Positions 61,691 to 64,000 of a stretch of DNA of 64,000 bases are shown here, piece by piece. The DNA lies in NCBI GenBank assembly GCA_963728075.1, contig CAVSIP010000001.1, positions 248,001 to 312,000 on the forward strand, read 5' to 3'. Within the stretch, counting starts at the first letter, position 1. The number at the start of each line of letters is the position of its first letter. The DNA comes from CAVSIP01 sp963728075. GTDB taxonomy: Bacteria > Actinomycetota > Actinomycetes > JAFAQI01 > DASSKL01. The notes under the pieces were generated by a model. The model saw only the letters and a list, made by a program, of their open reading frames with translations. It had not been told where the DNA came from and made no database searches. The position numbers and the translations under genes were made by a program.

Positions 61691-63159
61691 CGCGGGCCGG
61701 TCACCCGCTCGGCGGCCAGCCGTCCGGACAGCAGCACCATCGGCACCCCGATGCCCGGCTGCGTCCCGGCACCGGCGAGCACCACGTTGTCGAGCAGCAG
61801 GTTGCCGGGCCGGAACGGCCCGGTCTGGCCGAACGTGTGCGCCGCCCCGAACGGGCTGCCGGCCGCCAGGCCCGCCCGCGCCCAGTCGGCCGGCGTGACG
61901 GTGTGCTCGACCTCGATCCCGTCCGCGAACCCGACGTAGCCGCGCTGCTCGAGCCGGCCGACCACCTCGTCGCGGTAGCGGGGCGCGAGGACGTCCCAGT
62001 CGAGCGGCGCCTGCAGGTTCGGCACCGGCACGAGGACGTAGTACGTGTGCCGGCCGGCGGGGGCGAGCGACGGGTCGCTGCGCGTCGCGTTCGTGACGAG
62101 CAGTGACGGGTCGGTCTGCAGCGACCCGCGGCGGGTGAGCTCGGCGAACGTGGAGCGCCAGCCGCGGCCGAAGTGCACGTTGTGGTGGGCGATGCCCGCG
62201 TACGCCGCCCGCGAGCCGGCGTGCAGGAGGAAGGCCGAGGGGGAGTGGTGCAGCCGCCGCGGCCGCTCCACCCGCTCGCCCAGCAGGTCCCGTACGGCAC
62301 CGGGCCGGTCGCCGTTGAGGACGACGACGTCGGCGGGTACCCGCTCGCCTGCCGCCGTCCGGACGGCCCGCGCCCGCCCGCCGCTGACCTCGACGCCGGT
62401 GACCTCGGTCCCGTAGCGCACCTGCACGCCGTTCTTCTCCGCCGCACCCGCGAGGCCCTCGGCGACCGCGTGCAACCCCCCGGTGGGGAACCAGACCCCC
62501 GCGACCGTGTCCATGTACGTGATGACGGCGTACAGCGCGAGGGCGCGGTACGGCGAGACCCCGGCGTACAGCGACTGGAAGGAGAACACCCGGCGGGTCC
62601 GCGGGTCCTTCAGGTAGGTGCCGACGGCCGGGGCCAGTCGCCGGAAGCCGCCGAGCGCGACCAGCCGCGCCAGGTCGGGGGTGAGCAGCGACAGCGGGGA
62701 GTCGAGGTTGCGGTCGATGAAGGTGTCCCGCTCCACCTCGTAGAGCCGGGTGACGTGCGCGGCGAACCGGCGGAACCCGTCGGCCTCCCGGGCGCCGCAC
62801 AGCCGGTGCACCTCGGCCGCGGTCGCCTCGACGTCCGCGCGCACGTCCAGGGTGGACCCGTCCGGGAAGTGCGCGCGGTACGCCGGGTCGAGCCGGTGCA
62901 GGCTGAGCCAGTCGCCCATCCGCTCGCCCGCCGCGGCGAACGTCCGCTCCAGCACGTCCGGCATCGTGAGGACCGTCGGGCCGGTGTCGAAGCGGTAGCC
63001 GCCGAGGTCGAGCCGGCCGGCTCGACCGCCCGGGACCGGTGCGCGCTCCAGCACCGTCACCTCGCGGCCCGCGCCCGCCAGGTGCAGGGCGGCCGACAGC
63101 CCGCCGAGCCCGGCGCCGACGACCACGACCCGGTCGGCCGGCCCCCGGACGGTACGCAT
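61687..63159 (-). CDS. crtI: phytoene desaturase
   Basis: A 490-residue CrtI-type FAD enzyme. VVVVGAGLGGLSAALHLAGAG is the dinucleotide fold, RAGRLDLGGYRFDTGPTVLTMPDVLE the conserved N-terminal region, and GAGTQPGIGVPMVLLSGRLAAERV the C-terminal FAD motif typical of carotenoid desaturases. Converts phytoene to lycopene at the membrane. First gene of the crtI-crtB pair; ATG 63159. Confidence 0.94.
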   Translation of the reverse strand: MRTVRGPADRVVVVGAGLGGLSAALHLAGAGREVTVLERAPVPGGRAGRLDLGGYRFDTGPTVLTMPDVLERTFAAAGERMGDWLSLHRLDPAYRAHFPDGSTLDVRADVEATAAEVHRLCGAREADGFRRFAAHVTRLYEVERDTFIDRNLDSPLSLLTPDLARLVALGGFRRLAPAVGTYLKDPRTRRVFSFQSLYAGVSPYRALALYAVITYMDTVAGVWFPTGGLHAVAEGLAGAAEKNGVQVRYGTEVTGVEVSGGRARAVRTAAGERVPADVVVLNGDRPGAVRDLLGERVERPRRLHHSPSAFLLHAGSRAAYAGIAHHNVHFGRGWRSTFAELTRRGSLQTDPSLLVTNATRSDPSLAPAGRHTYYVLVPVPNLQAPLDWDVLAPRYRDEVVGRLEQRGYVGFADGIEVEHTVTPADWARAGLAAGSPFGAAHTFGQTGPFRPGNLLLDNVVLAGAGTQPGIGVPMVLLSGRLAAERVTGPR

Positions 63160-63214
63160 ACGCCACGGTAACGGTGGGCCCTGCGAGCTCTAGCCTCGTG
63201 CGCCCCCTGACCGC

Positions 63215-63272
63215 CTTCGTGCGGCGTACTGGGGTCAAACGATCTTGATCAGCCCCAGCTGGCCGCACGAAG
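63215..63272. repeat. palindromic repeat family B, copy 2
   Basis: Outer arms CTTCGTGCGGC and GCCGCACGAAG pair over 11 bases. After a three-base internal bulge, CTGGGG pairs with CCCCAG. The loop contains CAAACGATCTTGATCA, which matches 14 of 16 bases of the loop in copy 1. The element sits downstream of the GGPP synthase stop and upstream of crtI. Confidence 0.65.
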
Positions 63273-63290
63273 GGAGATGGGGGGTGGGGG

Positions 63291-64000
63291 CTACAGCAGG
63301 CGGGTGCTGGCGGCGCGGGCGAGCTCGGCGAGCACCTCGCGTGCCTGGGCGGCGACCGGTGAGCCGGCCAGCGCGTCGACGGCGTCGGCCGTACGGCGGG
63401 TGACCAGGTCCTCGACCTCGGATAGCGCCCCGGTGGCGACGATGACCTCCTGCAGCGCGGCGACGCCCGCGTCGTCGAGGTCCGGGTCGCCGAGGTGGTG
63501 TCGGATCACCGCGGCCTGCGCCGCGTCCGCACGCTCCACGGCCAGCGCGACGAGCGCGGTCCGCTTGCCCTCGCGCAGGTCGTCGCCGGCGGGCTTCCCC
63601 GTGCTCACCGGGTCGCCGAACACCCCGAGCACGTCGTCGCGCAGCTGGAACGCCTCGCCGAGCGGCAGCCCGTACGCGGAGTAGGCGTCGAGGACGTCCC
63701 GGCCCCCGCCGGCCAGCGAGCCGCCGAGGTGCAGCGGCCCCTCGATCGTGTACCGCGCGGTCTTGTACCGGGCCACGCGCAGCGCGCGAGCGGCCGAGCC
63801 GCCACCGAGCGCCTGCTCGACGACGTCGAGGTACTGCCCGGCCATGAGCTCGGCGCGCATCGCGTCGTACACCACCTGGGCCCGGGCCAGCGCCTCCGGC
63901 GGCAGCCCGGCACCCCACAGCATCGCGTCGGCCCAGACCAGGCACAGGTCGCCGACGAGGATCGCCGCCGACTGCCCGAACCGCTCCGGGTCGCCGAGCC
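63291..64000 (-). CDS. geranylgeranyl/polyprenyl diphosphate synthase, 5' end outside window
   Basis: The visible 236 residues cover the central and C-terminal parts of a trans-isoprenyl diphosphate synthase. GDPERFGQSAAILVGDLCLVWAD, ARYKTARYTIEGPLHLGG (conserved Lys-Thr) and AFQLRDDVLGVFGDP, which contains the second Asp-rich motif, are present. The first DDxxD motif lies beyond base 64000. It neighbours crtI and crtB, so GGPP for carotenoids is the likely product. The mycobacterial counterpart in this region is idsA2. Confidence 0.9.
   Translation of the reverse strand, partial: LGDPERFGQSAAILVGDLCLVWADAMLWGAGLPPEALARAQVVYDAMRAELMAGQYLDVVEQALGGGSAARALRVARYKTARYTIEGPLHLGGSLAGGGRDVLDAYSAYGLPLGEAFQLRDDVLGVFGDPVSTGKPAGDDLREGKRTALVALAVERADAAQAAVIRHHLGDPDLDDAGVAALQEVIVATGALSEVEDLVTRRTADAVDALAGSPVAAQAREVLAELARAASTRLL

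Overview
The window is about 73% GC with actinobacterial codon usage, many GTG starts and 4-base GTGA/ATGA overlaps between co-directional genes. SepH, PimB-like glycosyltransferase, an Rv2175c-like DNA-binding protein, an actinobacterial glucokinase next to an SCO2127-like small protein, and the menaquinone and carotenoid genes all point to a free-living filamentous or rosette-type actinomycete (Geodermatophilales/Frankiales-like is my best guess, low confidence). From memory, the core order (C40 peptidase, PimB, FadD15, SRPBCC, ArsA-like, PlsC, DAHP synthase, Ser/Thr kinase, Rv2175c-like, prenyl synthase) parallels Mycobacterium tuberculosis Rv2190c to Rv2173.

Layout. 1-7.1 kb: cell envelope and division genes (NYN protein tail, small Cys protein, NlpC/P60 hydrolase, SepH, two membrane-associated metalloproteases, PimB-like mannosyltransferase). 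7.1-17.0 kb: a type IV pilus locus, with pilT on the plus strand facing a minus-strand pilB-pilC-pilA-minor pilin operon. One minor pilin carries a very large inserted beta-propeller. 17.4-19.8 kb: a NarL-type two-component system. 19.8-30.1 kb: FadD15-like ligase, zinc-ribbon protein, phosphoesterase, SRPBCC protein, ArsA-like ATPase, glucokinase, carbamate kinase, nuclease-fold protein, a TIGR00300-type enzyme and PlsC. 30.2-33.6 kb: glpK, a DUF1028 protein and a phosphofructokinase with PPi-type residues. 33.5-40.2 kb: a frameshifted B12/radical SAM gene, class II DAHP synthase, a sigma-like/zinc-finger/transmembrane fusion, threonine aldolase, and a class I-beta DAHP synthase preceded by a complete aromatic-amino-acid attenuator. 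40.2-47.5 kb: molybdo-oxidoreductase, EamA transporter, endonuclease IV, PASTA kinase, LysM transglycosylase, 2-hydroxyacid dehydrogenase and Rieske protein. 47.6-49.9 kb: thiOSG under a TPP riboswitch. 49.9-53.7 kb: oxidoreductases, two of them broken by frameshifts. 54-58.7 kb: an F420-type oxidoreductase fused to a MenA-like prenyltransferase, a CPBP protease, menG and a PIN/TRAM protein. 58.8-64 kb: Rv2175c-like protein, PNPOx-fold protein, thiE, and carotenoid genes (crtYc, crtYd, crtB, crtI, GGPP synthase).

How the genes work together. Glucokinase and phosphofructokinase feed glycolysis. The two DAHP synthases of unrelated families start the shikimate pathway, and at least one is controlled by ribosome-mediated attenuation. 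MenA/MenG build menaquinone, and GGPP synthase, CrtB, CrtI and the split cyclase build a cyclic carotenoid. The pilus locus sits between genes that adjoin in mycobacteria, so it looks like an insertion into a conserved backbone.

Regulatory structure stands out. At least a dozen starts lie 6-8 bases after a TAnnnT -10 box (probable leaderless mRNAs), including one divergent pair whose -10 boxes overlap. Several convergent gene pairs are separated by long palindromes belonging to at least two repeated families. I saw no rRNA, tRNA, CRISPR array or insertion sequence.
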